A stretch of 64,000 bases of DNA. Origin: Verrucomicrobiaceae bacterium (GTDB lineage: Bacteria > Verrucomicrobiota > Verrucomicrobiia > Verrucomicrobiales > Verrucomicrobiaceae). Below, piece by piece: positions 57,101 through 62,911 of this stretch (positions are counted from its first letter, which is position 1; every line of letters begins with the position of its first letter). The translations under genes and the position numbers were made by a program. Below the pieces are notes generated by a model. That model did no database searches, was not told where the DNA came from, and worked only from the letters and a program-made list of their open reading frames with translations. The DNA lies in assembly GCA_024232965.1 (NCBI GenBank), contig JACKQF010000005.1, forward strand, positions 434,001 to 498,000. The letters run 5' to 3'.

Positions 57101-57154
57101 CAAAACGCCGGCTTCGCCGCAGGCCTGAACGGTGCCGCCTTCATACCCAAGTAA
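48161..57154 (+). CDS. Giant secreted multidomain surface protein (lectin, LamG, DUF11, glycine-rich tail)
   Basis: 2997 residues with a signal peptide (MSQVLRFSLTLGLLLSIVPQSSA). In order: a C-type-lectin-like domain (about 414-566; WEQCEAEAVSYGGHLVSINS, TYIGLRQNP, ENWNDAEYGG); a cadherin/Ig-like stretch (about 780-860); two LamG-type domains (about 862-1076, IAWWKGDQGG and FTIETWVRL; about 1168-1386, LAAWWPAQN and LTIEAWIKPE); a jelly-roll-like section (about 1390-1600); several DUF11 beta-sandwich repeats (about 1843-2330; DTITYTLRFENNGAAPATDV); and a glycine-rich repeat tail (about 2823-2966). No transmembrane or PEP-CTERM anchor is evident. It is probably an adhesin or surface-layer protein; its function is unknown. 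It lies among glycan-degradation genes and is transcribed alone, with the cytochrome gene following after 78 bases. Confidence 0.85.
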   Translation: MSQVLRFSLTLGLLLSIVPQSSADVLAITHADFSNTSVVNNVWPPDVPNNIGLGANGFYYGYYGGVDNTGGAFTTGTSGAGLMQPGMDGPRPIWWADVGGTNAPSIVSFMQHPGSAGQPAVRRYVVGSAGEPAYTGTVRVVGRYYDLNGGSTKVLVAVDPDGDAGGLEREFRLPYAELVGPTPVAFDFTTSVSPGTTIDFAVFPNGAYNSDATGAVAWIVTEDVPVPTNVVATNYNSPQFSTGSGAQDTRGLIFALVTDGVATAADLDCFDTYPGSGHPYQFAGLLYSENPGSGKATRFDQVKLDIGTAFPDGGDFAELPRLFLLRHNSDPGSSNPVADERYALLPVIPVKSDNAAGRPAYTFDLTSLTASERTGYGFAVVGPGSGTNHFISVSEISATGTRVADTGVIAAQPYWVSYGGNRYALTLTRGTWEQCEAEAVSYGGHLVSINSANENDWVFETFSRSASTYIGLRQNPLQSNTEPRGGWTWMDGTVLNQANGDAVPGVYENWNDAEYGGSEPNHAYGAGEDYACFHPSVFSGRSTWGDIKNAGFPETSDYRGIIELPGTGGGVSTYLTSVPGTANIYGAGADLRTPPESTTPTVNGGGTGGSAPPYVSLPSGASAITFSSITGSVSYGGTGSLQNFPPDGTSTWSTTISPTAGFNGHAGLVNGYGGGFLVGVFVKEDGSVATLPPALDFSSGANRQDFTTLTPMLNQPFFIGDGLTGSGTGAMQQFFVPAGATRLYLGVADAYDGTPFQNAAGAGAYQDNSGAFEARLEIDSNPYFINSRFPASGTPLTLVGGQAPYDPVTISAGALPPGITINDKTVQGRATEEGQYTFTVRSQDAADVEATKSFTVNVAPAPGSMIAWWKGDQGGEDSAGTHHATFGGNANVVAGGFVGGKGFLFDGDDDYLTVPDASELNLTGDFTIETWVRLYSNVAQEPTIVSKRSSDGREVSYVLFVEADGRLTFASRALDSQTRDWVETSTPAGVTVGNDGLWTHVAVSCSGSTMKFYLNGNLVHTGTHPLRPTTTAPLTIGGGLIGGTLFGDWDGFIDELSIYDRALKASEISAIAGADNLGKVFRVKPVMTDETFPFAGGQLSLEGGTGPLVVSITDGTLPSGLSLSAGGLVTGTAANGPYNFTLRVAESGNHLNYTVRIFTGTLENAIPPPAGLAAWWPAQNTVADIIGGDHLSAPDNSPQYTAGKVGRAFSFNGTSQSLQTAPTDLMKHLPLTIEAWIKPEAHTTGNIVSYLPTNVIANDRQNFGGHGFGAHLYPDGSMLKVGIEGTTEDFRTVPNVTFTDGAWVHVAVVYTDGNVKTYVDGELKDSYDFEQGALNGGDIIRIGRHNDDTGYGSLRFFKGAIDEPSVYWAALSPEQVQALYLAGAGGKQRNDAGLEFFMGSTQEEVSLWTYGGIDTGDIDPSTFVLNETLVTAGSIRYWGDLAGGTVAINPTATALKELGAGGYYIHTLPNQIRQHPGGSGRPTVVRWTAPAAGRYAVCGSFTGLDEYGTSTDVHVYHNTLPMTQTNGDAANGIVNSEFMGNGHSFTGVIDAQTGHTVDFIIGPNGSPSFDSTGTFASVVYLGPSLIGPANLTIQTDPPPTTERVWIFETEFPTPGFVNPSLRVQYAEANTPDTWHDIDVEDGTNSMTPPEAGEDTWTLLASYFVVPAGNYKFRVVASATGYADSPGPAFGVEALGEPGTNPIAIGTPGEPPPDPPLTAMPAASKVTYSINGKTSPTTAKQGQVAKFTITQPLPPGTPNPDIVVQWSSTPADDQSWDSLDNQTLTYNKTTKLWTVSTPTLPAGPGIYFRTLTKGNGRLPAAGPIVSSVLKLLGPVNITPGPIWSFASVRCESSSDGSGKTATTGDTITYTLRFENNGAAPATDVLASLPVPAGTVLSGGTSADLTTVVTSQNINTIKKLTWSIPSLAPGVRVDKEIRVTVKDTTSADVVLLKTAVILKSDELAGPLNTSGNPNVVQTDIKTKIFSALRLTLTSSASPSSQTSAGVLSAGQPVYYTLTAENRSGKTLDNAVATLKVPLGLQLEAISYMNSVTGEFDRATQDPTIFTNPIVSPPGYQQQRSITWTIGTLLSTQTKVMKFTLRVMYDLQSYRVDNGVSITNTIAISDYNFTGKSGTKVLRAFTNNIPPVFFSLSDYPYLLRAPNLTLKKEAYADGKTSDTNLPVGPFLTTSVKGIGTVAAPLKGTRITYQLIWRNALYPASDPSDTRLPAEAKNVILRDEIPAGTTFMGFIRLNGVLLASDADFTFRDKAGKVIPSNSPRFTETRFIEVALGNLGAGAWGYLTYDVSATAAEGSPLISRAQGSLIPAPTAGSPKYEGYAIWCDNRLVGGVATPPLLTSYVVPPNSLVQTYIQPTNRSPKPGESVRLEIPYTVDGSTTAPIKDLTVTVTVPKPFTVPTNGHGQVDITQPLNATSRSLRAYQPGESHTITSRTNDTLVTFNLTSLPAGRKGVIATTVSLPSSIPATFRTAEGYIKDPVTIRAEIKGKRTLPKIADLNAVSADCVLCPMPLPAPSPVALAVAAAGAAAPVPEKPMGEVFVGRTFPFTVNPGDAFDMIVFFGNHSDTLVQGGKVGMPIPDGLTLESQTPVTYYYPGNTPSDDHIYERYNVATTKVFNGKKVFHIETLDLFPGSVAAVHLTFRVSPDFNGTTITDNFLCISTSNIYAKVAPPMHIRVPQRINGLLPPSSVTLAGMTPWLEGVMFNGTPALGNQTYRVGSRHINIANAEFLQLTNGSVVIRLPDGRSAVIGPDSLVNSAPGNIIADDGEVRIAVSHSSVSSVSISGITGTRFSGTRTFAPSALLSGLLVPNSVANMVAAGGGNLVAAGGGNLVAAGGLNLIGLDGGSLVPISPIASSMVAAGGGNMVAAGAGNIVAAGGLNLIGLDGGSLVAAGGLNLIGNDGGSLVAAGGGNMVAAGGGNLVAAGGLNLTATRIAQMIGLDGGSLTSVPVSGFGAGITLSGISAMKLGSQNAGFAAGLNGAAFIPK
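56630..57060 (+). repeat. Coding glycine-rich repeat tract (VAAGGGN / LIGLDGG units)
   Basis: The C-terminal tract of the giant protein repeats two seven-to-nine-residue unit types: NLVAAGGGN or NMVAAGGGN, and NLIGLDGGS or NLIGNDGGS, over about 140 residues, with breaks such as VPISPIASS. The DNA of the repeats is only partly conserved between copies (synonymous differences), showing it is selected as protein. The regular spacing suggests a beta-solenoid. Confidence 0.85.
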
Positions 57155-57232
57155 CCGCAGAAGGCTGAAGATCACTCACCGACCGCATAGACAAGCACCT
57201 TTTCTCCGTTGTATGAAGCACTCTCCGGCTTC

Positions 57233-58486
57233 ATGCACATCCTTCATCGCGTCCTTTCTCTTCACCTCACAGCTCTCGCTTGCGGCGGCCCCGTGCTCGC
57301 CGCAGCGGATGCCCCACCCATCGAGGTCAATTTCCAAAAACTTCGCGAGCAAAACGTCCGCAAGATCGACTCTCAACTCTCGCTCGATCTGCTCTCCAAT
57401 GCCCTCGCCACAACACAAGACCCGAGCGCTCAGGCAGCACTCCTGCGCGGCATCTTGCAGGGTCTGGAGGGTCGTCGAGGACTGACGCCGCCGAAGACAT
57501 GGGCACACACCGCAGCCCTTCTGGAGGCCAGTGACAGTCCCGAAGTCCGGCAGTTGGGTCGCCAACTCAGTTTGATCTTTGGCGATGAATCCGCCCGCCA
57601 ACACGCGCTGACCACCGTCATTAATCGCAACGCATCACCTGATGAGCGCCGCGCCAATCTACGCTCCCTGGTCACTGGAGGTCATCCGCAGTTGCAGCCA
57701 TCCCTCGCCGCGCTGTTGGACGATCCCGATTTGCAACTCGATGCCATTCGTGCGCACGGCTCCCTGGACGACCCAAGTGTCCCGACCTTGCTGCTCGGCC
57801 GGTATCCCAAGCTGAGCCCACAAGCCAAGCGCACCGTTCTTGAGACACTCTGCTCACGCAAAAGCTACGCCACCGCACTCCTCGCGGCGCTCAAAGACAG
57901 CACCCTCCCCAAGAGCGATATCCCCGCCTACATCGCTCGCACCCTTGCCGGTCTCCTCGGCGACTCCTTCACTGCCGTCTACGGAGACCTCGCCGCGCTC
58001 TCCAAAGACAAAGCGGAACTCATCGCCCAATACCAACGCCTGCTGACCCCGGAACGACTCGCCACCGCCAAGGCCGCCAACGGTCGTATGATCTTCCAAG
58101 CCGTCTGCGCCGCCTGTCACAAGCTCTATGGCGAAGGCGGCGCCATCGGCCCCGACCTCACCGGCTCCAACCGCGCTGATCTGAACTACATCTTGCTCAA
58201 CATGATCGATCCCAGCGCTGACATCCCCGATGCCTACAAGCTCATCACCCTCACCACCAAGAGCGGTCAGATCTTCGCCGGAACCCTCGCTGAGGAAGAC
58301 GATCAACGCGTGGTGCTCAACATGGTCGGACAAAAATCCACCGTCGTAAAAGCCGACATCGCCACCCGCGTCATCGCTCCCGTTTCCATGATGCCCGAGG
58401 GCCTCCTGCCCGCACTCAATAACTCTCAAGTGATCGACCTCGTGAAATACCTCCAAACCACCGAGCAAGTCGCACCCGCCCGATGA
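57233..58486 (+). CDS. PVC-type cytochrome c with HEAT-like repeats (TIGR02603-like)
   Basis: About 417 residues from the ATG at 57233 (an ATG at 57209 is possible); the start gives a signal peptide (MHILHRVLSLHLTALACGGPVLA). Residues about 60-250 are helical HEAT-like repeats. The haem motif is CAACH (near 293-297), preceded by NGRMIFQAV and followed by LYGEGGAIGPDLTGSNR, the TIGR02603 hallmark of PVC cytochromes. The distal ligand is probably M in SMMPEGLLP. It overlaps the TIGR02604-like gene by 4 bases (58483-58486). It may carry electrons for the partner dehydrogenase-like protein. Confidence 0.85.
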   Translation: MHILHRVLSLHLTALACGGPVLAAADAPPIEVNFQKLREQNVRKIDSQLSLDLLSNALATTQDPSAQAALLRGILQGLEGRRGLTPPKTWAHTAALLEASDSPEVRQLGRQLSLIFGDESARQHALTTVINRNASPDERRANLRSLVTGGHPQLQPSLAALLDDPDLQLDAIRAHGSLDDPSVPTLLLGRYPKLSPQAKRTVLETLCSRKSYATALLAALKDSTLPKSDIPAYIARTLAGLLGDSFTAVYGDLAALSKDKAELIAQYQRLLTPERLATAKAANGRMIFQAVCAACHKLYGEGGAIGPDLTGSNRADLNYILLNMIDPSADIPDAYKLITLTTKSGQIFAGTLAEEDDQRVVLNMVGQKSTVVKADIATRVIAPVSMMPEGLLPALNNSQVIDLVKYLQTTEQVAPAR

Positions 58487-60741
58487 AAACCTTTTTTGCC
58501 AGCCTCATCACCCTCGCCCCACTCGCGGCGCAAACCCTTGTCGCTGCGGAGGCGAAGACCAGCAACGCCCCGTTTCTGAAGCCTGCGGAAGCCGTCGCCA
58601 AGATGGAACTCCCTGCCGACTTCAAGATCAGCATCTTCGCCGCCGAGCCCGACATCGGCGAGCCCATCGCCTTCACCTTCGATGACCGAGGTCGCATCTG
58701 GGTCGTGGAAAACTACAACTACGTGAATCGCCGCTCGCATACAGAAGACCATGTCACCCGAGTGCAAATCCTTGAGGACACCAATGGCGATGGCGTCTTC
58801 GACACCAAAAAACTCTTCACCGACAAGCTCACCTTCACCTCCGGCATCGCTGTGGGCTTCGGTGGCATCTTCGTCGGTTCACCGCCCAACCTGAGTTTCA
58901 TCGCCGATGCCGATGGCGATGACAAAGCCGACGGCCCACCGCAGATTCTTCTCAATGGTTGGGGCATCAATGATCGTCACGAGACCCTCAACAGCTTCCT
59001 CTGGGGACCCGACGGTTGGCTTTATGGATGCCACGGCGTGTTCACCGAATCTCTCGTCGGCCATCCCGGCGCACCCGCAGCCGAGCGTCAATTCATCGAC
59101 GGCGGCATCTGGCGCTATCATCCCACACGCAAGAAGTTCGAGGTCTTCGCTCGCGGTCTCTCCAATCCCTGGGGCTTTGATTTTAACGACGTCGGCCAAG
59201 GTTTCGCCACCTGCTGTGTCATTCCCCATCTCTTCCACATCGTGCAGGGCGGCGTCTATGATAAGCAAAGCAAGCCACACCTCAATCCCTACATCTACGA
59301 CGACATCAAGACCATCCGCGATCACACCCATCGCTCGGCTCACGGTGGTGCGCGTTTCTATTTGGCCGATGCCTTCCCCGCGAAATACCGCGACCAACTC
59401 TTCATGTGCAACATTCACCAGCATCAAGTGCTGACGGATATCATGACGCCCAAAGGCTCAAGTTTCATCGGCAGTCACGGCGAAGACTTCGTCACCACCA
59501 ACGACCTCGCCTGGGTCGGCTTCAGTGTGCAAATTGGCCCCGAGGGCGGCGTGTATATCCTTGATTGGCATGACACCGACATTTGCGGCAATGCCATCAA
59601 CTTCCCCAACAGTGGTCGCATCTACCGCATCCTACCCAAATCCACTAAGGCCATCGCGCCTTTCGACATTGCCACCCTCAGCGATGCCGAACTCGTGGCC
59701 ATGCAAGACCATGCCAACGACTGGTATGTGCGTCAGGCCAGACTCCAACTCCAGATGCGCTCCAGCAGCGGCAAACTCCAAAAGGAGCCAACCCGCACCG
59801 CATTGGAAGCCATGCTCGCCAAGGCCACCACCTCCACCAAACGCCTCCGCGCACTCTGGGCGCTTCGTGTCATCGACGGCTTGTCCGAGGCGCGACTCCT
59901 CGAACTGCTCAATCATTCCGACGAATACCTCCGCGCCTTCAGCATCCAGTTTCTTGCTGAAGAAGGCACACCTTCCACCGCTGCGCTGGACCGTTTTGCA
60001 CAGCTCGGCACGACAGATCCCTCCGCCGTCGTGCGCCTCTATCTCGCCGCAGCGCTGCAACGCCTGCCGCACGACCAACGCTGGCCCATTCTCGCCGCAC
60101 TCTCCCAACACGCAGAAGACATCGGCGATAACAACCTCCCGCGCATGCTTTGGTTCGCGCTCGAGCCCATGGTGCCCGAGGCCCCAGAGAAAGCCCTCAC
60201 CCTCGCCATCAGCAGCAAGCTGCCCAACCTCCAAGAGTTCACCGCCCGCCGTCTCGTCAGTGGTGATCTTCCCAACACCAACAAAAAAGCCAAACCCGCA
60301 GGTGGTGAAGCCGATGCCGCCGCGCAGGCCGTGATGCAGAAAATTGCTCCCGGTTTCAAAGTCCGCAACGTCGGTGAAGGCGGCGTCCTCGCTCTCGCGA
60401 GTTTCCGCAATGAACCCGCCGTGCAGACCCATCCTCTCGATCGCGAAACACCCTGCACCATCGCCCGCCAAGTCACCGTGCCCAAGGACGGAAAGACGCA
60501 CCTCAAGATTCGTGCCAGCTATCATCCCCATGGTGACTGGCAACTGCGAGTCCTCGCTGGCCAACAAGTCCTTGCAGACAAAATCGTCAGCTACGGCACC
60601 GTCAAAGATGAGTGGCTGCTGCTCGATGTCGATCTCACCTCCTTCGCCGGTCAGACCATTGATCTCGTCATTGAAAACAAAGCCAACGACTGGAAAAACG
60701 AGTTCGGCTTTTGGAGCTCCATCGCTATCATCACCGAGTAA
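58483..60741 (+). CDS. Exported 'putative membrane-bound dehydrogenase' (TIGR02604-like)
   Basis: 752 residues with a signal peptide (MKTFFASLITLAPLAAQTLVAA). The N-terminal propeller has the family motifs IAFTFDDRGRIWVVENYNY, GIAVGFGGIFVGSPPNL, HETLNSFLWGPDGWLYGCHG and LSNPWGFDFNDVG. The middle contains HEAT-like repeats (about 420-600) and the C-terminus a beta-sandwich (HPHGDWQLRVLAG, LVIENKANDWKNEFGFWSS). In many PVC proteins this is fused to the cytochrome domain; here that domain is the preceding gene, overlapping by 4 bases. No redox cofactor motif is evident in this chain itself. The name is historical and the function not established. Confidence 0.82.
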   Translation: MKTFFASLITLAPLAAQTLVAAEAKTSNAPFLKPAEAVAKMELPADFKISIFAAEPDIGEPIAFTFDDRGRIWVVENYNYVNRRSHTEDHVTRVQILEDTNGDGVFDTKKLFTDKLTFTSGIAVGFGGIFVGSPPNLSFIADADGDDKADGPPQILLNGWGINDRHETLNSFLWGPDGWLYGCHGVFTESLVGHPGAPAAERQFIDGGIWRYHPTRKKFEVFARGLSNPWGFDFNDVGQGFATCCVIPHLFHIVQGGVYDKQSKPHLNPYIYDDIKTIRDHTHRSAHGGARFYLADAFPAKYRDQLFMCNIHQHQVLTDIMTPKGSSFIGSHGEDFVTTNDLAWVGFSVQIGPEGGVYILDWHDTDICGNAINFPNSGRIYRILPKSTKAIAPFDIATLSDAELVAMQDHANDWYVRQARLQLQMRSSSGKLQKEPTRTALEAMLAKATTSTKRLRALWALRVIDGLSEARLLELLNHSDEYLRAFSIQFLAEEGTPSTAALDRFAQLGTTDPSAVVRLYLAAALQRLPHDQRWPILAALSQHAEDIGDNNLPRMLWFALEPMVPEAPEKALTLAISSKLPNLQEFTARRLVSGDLPNTNKKAKPAGGEADAAAQAVMQKIAPGFKVRNVGEGGVLALASFRNEPAVQTHPLDRETPCTIARQVTVPKDGKTHLKIRASYHPHGDWQLRVLAGQQVLADKIVSYGTVKDEWLLLDVDLTSFAGQTIDLVIENKANDWKNEFGFWSSIAIITE

Positions 60742-60759
60742 CCAACCCTCCGCACCGCC

Positions 60760-61410
60760 ATGACCACCATTCGCGAAATCCGCCGCCTTACCGCCCCTTT
60801 TCAGCGCCCCCAAGGCCTCGTCTGGGCCAACGATACCCTGTGGATGACCTCACTCGCCACCAGTCAAGTCGGTGCCGTGAACCCGCAGGATTGGACGCTC
60901 GGCTGGACCACCGAGGCCCCCGGCAAGCCCTACGGCCTCGCCTACGTCGCCAATGAACTACGTGTCATCTGTGGCGAGACCGCCGAGGACAATCGCTTCA
61001 TTCGTCGCTGTGTGCCCCATGAAGGCTTCGATCCCGACTTTGGCCTCCCCTGCCCCGACGACACCGGTTCCCAACTCGGTTACGACGGCGAAAGCCTCTA
61101 CGTCAGCCAATGGTATCGCCAGCGTGTGCTCCGCATCAGCGCCACCGGCGAAGTCTTGGACACCTACCACTCCCCGCATCAGATCTGCGGCCAAGTCATC
61201 GTCGGCGACTTCATCTACCTCATGGGCACCGACGACGAATCCACCACCGACTTCCTCCTTACCCGCATCCACCGGGTGACCAAAGAAGCGCAAGACATCG
61301 CCCAAGTCCCCTTCCAAGCCCGCGCCCTCGCCCACGACGGCACCGACTTCTGGACCAACCACCGCGAGGCCCATCAGACCGTGTGCTTTGCGGTGGATGG
61401 TATGGAATGA
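60760..61410 (+). CDS. Small beta-propeller-like cytoplasmic protein, unrecognised function
   Basis: 216 residues, no signal peptide. Repeated strand patterns with GLVWANDTLWMTSLATSQV, YGLAYVANELRVICGE, YDGESLYVSQWYRQRVLRIS and VIVGDFIYLMGTDD suggest a short propeller of the SMP-30 / glutaminyl-cyclase-like type. It begins 18 bases after the TIGR02604-like gene, so it is probably the third gene of that operon. Its last nine codons and stop are copied in the downstream repeat (61509-61620). Confidence 0.65.
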   Translation: MTTIREIRRLTAPFQRPQGLVWANDTLWMTSLATSQVGAVNPQDWTLGWTTEAPGKPYGLAYVANELRVICGETAEDNRFIRRCVPHEGFDPDFGLPCPDDTGSQLGYDGESLYVSQWYRQRVLRISATGEVLDTYHSPHQICGQVIVGDFIYLMGTDDESTTDFLLTRIHRVTKEAQDIAQVPFQARALAHDGTDFWTNHREAHQTVCFAVDGME

Positions 61411-61492
61411 TGATCACCGCCGCAAAGTAGCACAGCCTTTCTAGGCTGTGTTTCAGCGGAGGAGCCCAGGCTGGAAAGCCTAGGCTACCACG
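61381..61492 (+). repeat. 112-bp duplicated unit, copy 1 (gene 3' end plus double hairpin)
   Basis: Starts within the last codons of the propeller-like gene (VCFAVDGME and stop) and continues into two hairpins: CACAGCC / GGCTGTG around TTTCTA, and AGCCCAGGCT / AGCCTAGGCT around GGAA. The hairpins probably act as a terminator or RNA-end protector. Copy 2 begins 128 bp downstream. Confidence 0.8.
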
Positions 61493-61508
61493 TGTCGTCC
61501 ACCAAACC

Positions 61509-61620
61509 ATGTGCGCCGCAGTGGATGGAATGGAATGATGATCGCCGCCGGAAAGTAGCACAGCCTTTCTAGGCTGTGCCGTTGTGGAAGAGCCCAGGCT
61601 AGAAAGCCTAGGCTACCACG
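61509..61620 (+). repeat. 112-bp duplicated unit, copy 2
   Basis: Same length and layout as 61381-61492, including a degenerate copy of the upstream gene end (VCAAVDGME and stop) and both hairpins, with scattered substitutions. Both copies end CTAGGCTACCACG or near it. The 61411-61633 interval otherwise contains no gene; it separates convergent genes. Confidence 0.8.
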
Positions 61621-61633
61621 CATGCCACCTCCA

Positions 61634-62911
61634 TCACTTCCACCAGATCAACGTCGGATGCTGACCAATCACCGCGATGTCACTCTCCGCCACCGCAGGT
61701 GCAGCACCTTCCTTCACCGGCATGGCTTCCGCTTTGACAAAGGCACGTCCACCTGCAGGAAGCTGCATCTTCACTCCGTCCTTCGTAGCGTGCCAAGCCG
61801 CCCAAATGACCGGGCCAGCAGGTTGTTCCGGGGTGAACTCATACACATAACCCTCGTCCAGCGAGGATTGGATCACTCGGGAAAACCGATGATCCTTCAG
61901 CGAGCTGAGCATCCACGCCACGGCATGATAGGCGGGCTTGGGCTGGTAGTTGCGAGTCAGGCCTGAGGCGGCGTGGAACTTTGGCTCATCTTTGTCGTCA
62001 AAGAAATACACAAAGGCCTTCTCAACTCCCATGCCCGCAAAGAGAAAGAAGGAACGCACCAGATACCGTGCCTGTTCATCGTCGGTGCTGCTCATCCACT
62101 GCGCCATGTCGCTCTTGGGGTCGGGCTTCTTGGTGCTCGTGTCCCAACCAAACTCCGTCACCCACACTTCCTTTTGCGGAGCATTCGCCGCGCGCCAATC
62201 CAACAGCGCTTGGATGCTGCTCAGGTAGGGCACCGAGGCATCTTCTGGATACGTGCGTCGCCACTTCGGCCAGCCTTCCGCAATCGCATAGCGATGGATC
62301 TGCAGCACGTCATACGCCTCCGCCCGATCCTTGAACATCGGCGCACATTTCCAGTAACGATCACTCTTCTCCGCCTCCACATTGCAGGTCGCGATTTTGA
62401 GCTTCGGGTTCGCCGCGCGGATGCCTTTGCTCATCGCATCAAAGATTCGCAGATACTCCTCATCGCTATACAAGCCCGGCTCATTGCCGATCTCCACGCA
62501 GTCCACAAACGGCCACTTCCCGCCCGGACCAAACTGCCTGGCAAACGCCGCCGCATAGGCCTCTGCATCCTTCACGGGATCTTTCCAAACGTCCTTCATC
62601 CCATCAAACATCAGGCAGGCACTGATGCGCAGATCCTTCGCTCTCCAAGATCCATACACCGTGTCCCAGGACACCCGATTCTTTGCGAACGGCCACTCTG
62701 GCAGCACACTCGTGTCCTTCTGCAAATCCCACTCCACCGGGTGATAGTCGCGCACCCAGTTGCAAACCGGTGCATACAACTCCGGCTTGAAGTTCACCGT
62801 GTGCCCACAGAGCCCCACGAAATCGCGAAACAAGGGCGCAGGTTTATCCTCAGCCGCAGACATCAGACTGGTGGTGGCGATGAAGGCCAAAAGTAGTTTC
62901 TTCATGATCAA
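61634..62911 (-). CDS. Secreted clan GH-A glycoside hydrolase
   Basis: 425 residues with a signal peptide (MIMKKLLLAFIATTSLMSAA). The two GH-A glutamates are clear: the acid/base in VEIGNEPGLYS (E144) and the nucleophile in VWVTEFGWD (E253), about 109 residues apart. Other conserved positions are VLQIHRYA and WMSSTDDEQA. The family within the clan (GH39-like or a neighbour) is uncertain; the substrate is a polysaccharide outside the cytoplasm. Its ATG overlaps the stop of the M14 carboxypeptidase by 4 bases (62908-62911). Confidence 0.82.
   Translation of the reverse strand: MIMKKLLLAFIATTSLMSAAEDKPAPLFRDFVGLCGHTVNFKPELYAPVCNWVRDYHPVEWDLQKDTSVLPEWPFAKNRVSWDTVYGSWRAKDLRISACLMFDGMKDVWKDPVKDAEAYAAAFARQFGPGGKWPFVDCVEIGNEPGLYSDEEYLRIFDAMSKGIRAANPKLKIATCNVEAEKSDRYWKCAPMFKDRAEAYDVLQIHRYAIAEGWPKWRRTYPEDASVPYLSSIQALLDWRAANAPQKEVWVTEFGWDTSTKKPDPKSDMAQWMSSTDDEQARYLVRSFFLFAGMGVEKAFVYFFDDKDEPKFHAASGLTRNYQPKPAYHAVAWMLSSLKDHRFSRVIQSSLDEGYVYEFTPEQPAGPVIWAAWHATKDGVKMQLPAGGRAFVKAEAMPVKEGAAPAVAESDIAVIGQHPTLIWWK

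Noticed and set aside
61381..61620. Two repeats considered as the start of a CRISPR array.
   Set aside because: Only two long units with internal hairpins and a gene end, no short repeat-spacer periodicity or cas genes.
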